This document shows, piece after piece, positions 5,238 to 5,571 of a DNA stretch of 5,571 bases; position 1 is the stretch's first letter, and every line of letters starts with the position of its first letter. This stretch comes from Thermodesulfobacteriota bacterium (lineage in GTDB: Bacteria > Desulfobacterota > Desulfomonilia > Desulfomonilales > Desulfomonilaceae): positions 1 through 5,571 of the forward strand of contig JAUPKT010000104.1 of NCBI GenBank assembly GCA_030837305.1, read 5' to 3'. The position numbers and the translations under genes were made by a program. Under the pieces are notes generated by a model that did no database searches, had not been told where the DNA came from, and was given only the letters and a program-made list of their open reading frames with translations.

Positions 5238-5571
5238 TTGCAGCAGAGAGAAAACCTCAAGAAGGGGTCATTCCATAAATTCCTTTTCCATCTCCACCCC
5301 AGGTTTGTTCCCCGTAAAGCCATCAGCCTGAGGTACAGCCTGTGTCTCGGAGGACTGGCTCTGTGGATGTTCATTGTTGAAGCAATCACAGGCATCCTTT
5401 TGGCTCTCTATTACATCCCTCATTCATCCCAAGCGTATGCATCGGTGCAAAATATTACTCACATGGTACCGTATGGTTTTTTCATCCGAAACATCCATTA
5501 CTGGGCCGGCCAAATTATGGTCATACTCGTGTTACTGCACATGATCAGGGTTTTCGTCGTGGGCGCGTATG
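5238..5571 (+). CDS. Cytochrome b, N-terminal domain (3'-partial)
   Basis: The frame runs off the window; 111 residues are visible from a TTG at 5238. From residue 12 it reads as a cytochrome b: FHKFLFHLHPRFVPRKAISL, LCLGGLALWMFIVEAITGIL (first span, 35-54), YYIPHSSQAYASV, then GFFIRNIHYWAGQIMV and LVLLHMIRVFVVGAY in the second span. H87 and H101 are 14 residues apart, the spacing of the two haem ligands on helix B, and G80, R84 and R104 match conserved positions. It would bind haem b and form the quinol-oxidising core together with the Rieske protein encoded 73 bases upstream (qcrB or petB-like). The start is uncertain: back to the in-frame stop at 5064-5066 there is no ATG or GTG, and TTG 5238 is the only canonical start codon. 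It is preceded only by a weak AGAGA at 5225-5229. Whether the chain ends after the N-terminal domain (petB type) or is full length cannot be seen. Confidence 0.9.
   Translation, partial: MQQRENLKKGSFHKFLFHLHPRFVPRKAISLRYSLCLGGLALWMFIVEAITGILLALYYIPHSSQAYASVQNITHMVPYGFFIRNIHYWAGQIMVILVLLHMIRVFVVGAY

Overview
The window carries nine protein-coding genes, all on the + strand, and no RNA genes, mobile elements or CRISPR arrays that I can see. The gene content is anaerobic respiration: a molybdopterin oxidoreductase with its iron-sulfur and membrane subunits, a two-gene YeeE/YedE-type sulfur transporter, two small proteins of unknown function, and the start of a Rieske/cytochrome b module. Moderate GC content by eye and this gene mix suggest an anaerobic or sulfur-cycling bacterium, perhaps of the Desulfobacterota (former Deltaproteobacteria). 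That placement is inference; no taxonomic marker is present.

Positions 1-2676 hold a classic three-subunit CISM-type (complex iron-sulfur molybdoenzyme) reductase of the PsrABC/PhsABC kind. They are the C-terminal 407 residues of the molybdopterin catalytic subunit (its start lies before the window), a 180-residue ferredoxin subunit with all sixteen cysteines for four [4Fe-4S] clusters, and a 294-residue NrfD/PsrC-type quinone-interacting membrane subunit. Electrons would pass between the membrane quinone pool, the Fe-S subunit and the Mo active site. The substrate cannot be read from the sequence alone, but polysulfide, thiosulfate or a related sulfur compound fits the family and the neighbours.

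Positions 2715-4280 follow in the same direction with short gaps. First comes an unrecognised 132-residue single-span membrane protein. Then come two translationally coupled YeeE/YedE (Sulf_transp) half-transporters of 175 and 199 residues, carrying the hallmark GCTSGQ and CPGTA cysteine motifs. This suggests a unit that both imports (or exports) a sulfur species and reduces (or oxidises) it. A small secreted protein of 83 residues (4341-4592) closes the run, and a GC-rich hairpin lies 28 bases after its stop.

Positions 4730-5571 begin a second unit: a membrane-anchored Rieske Fe-S protein and the N-terminal 111 residues of a cytochrome b carrying a histidine pair typical of the bis-haem four-helix bundle. 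Together they indicate a quinol-oxidising bc-type complex. The cytochrome b reading frame has no ATG or GTG start; its only canonical candidate is a TTG with a weak ribosome binding site. The longest intergenic stretch is 137 bases (4593-4729), so there is no gene-free region above 300 bases.
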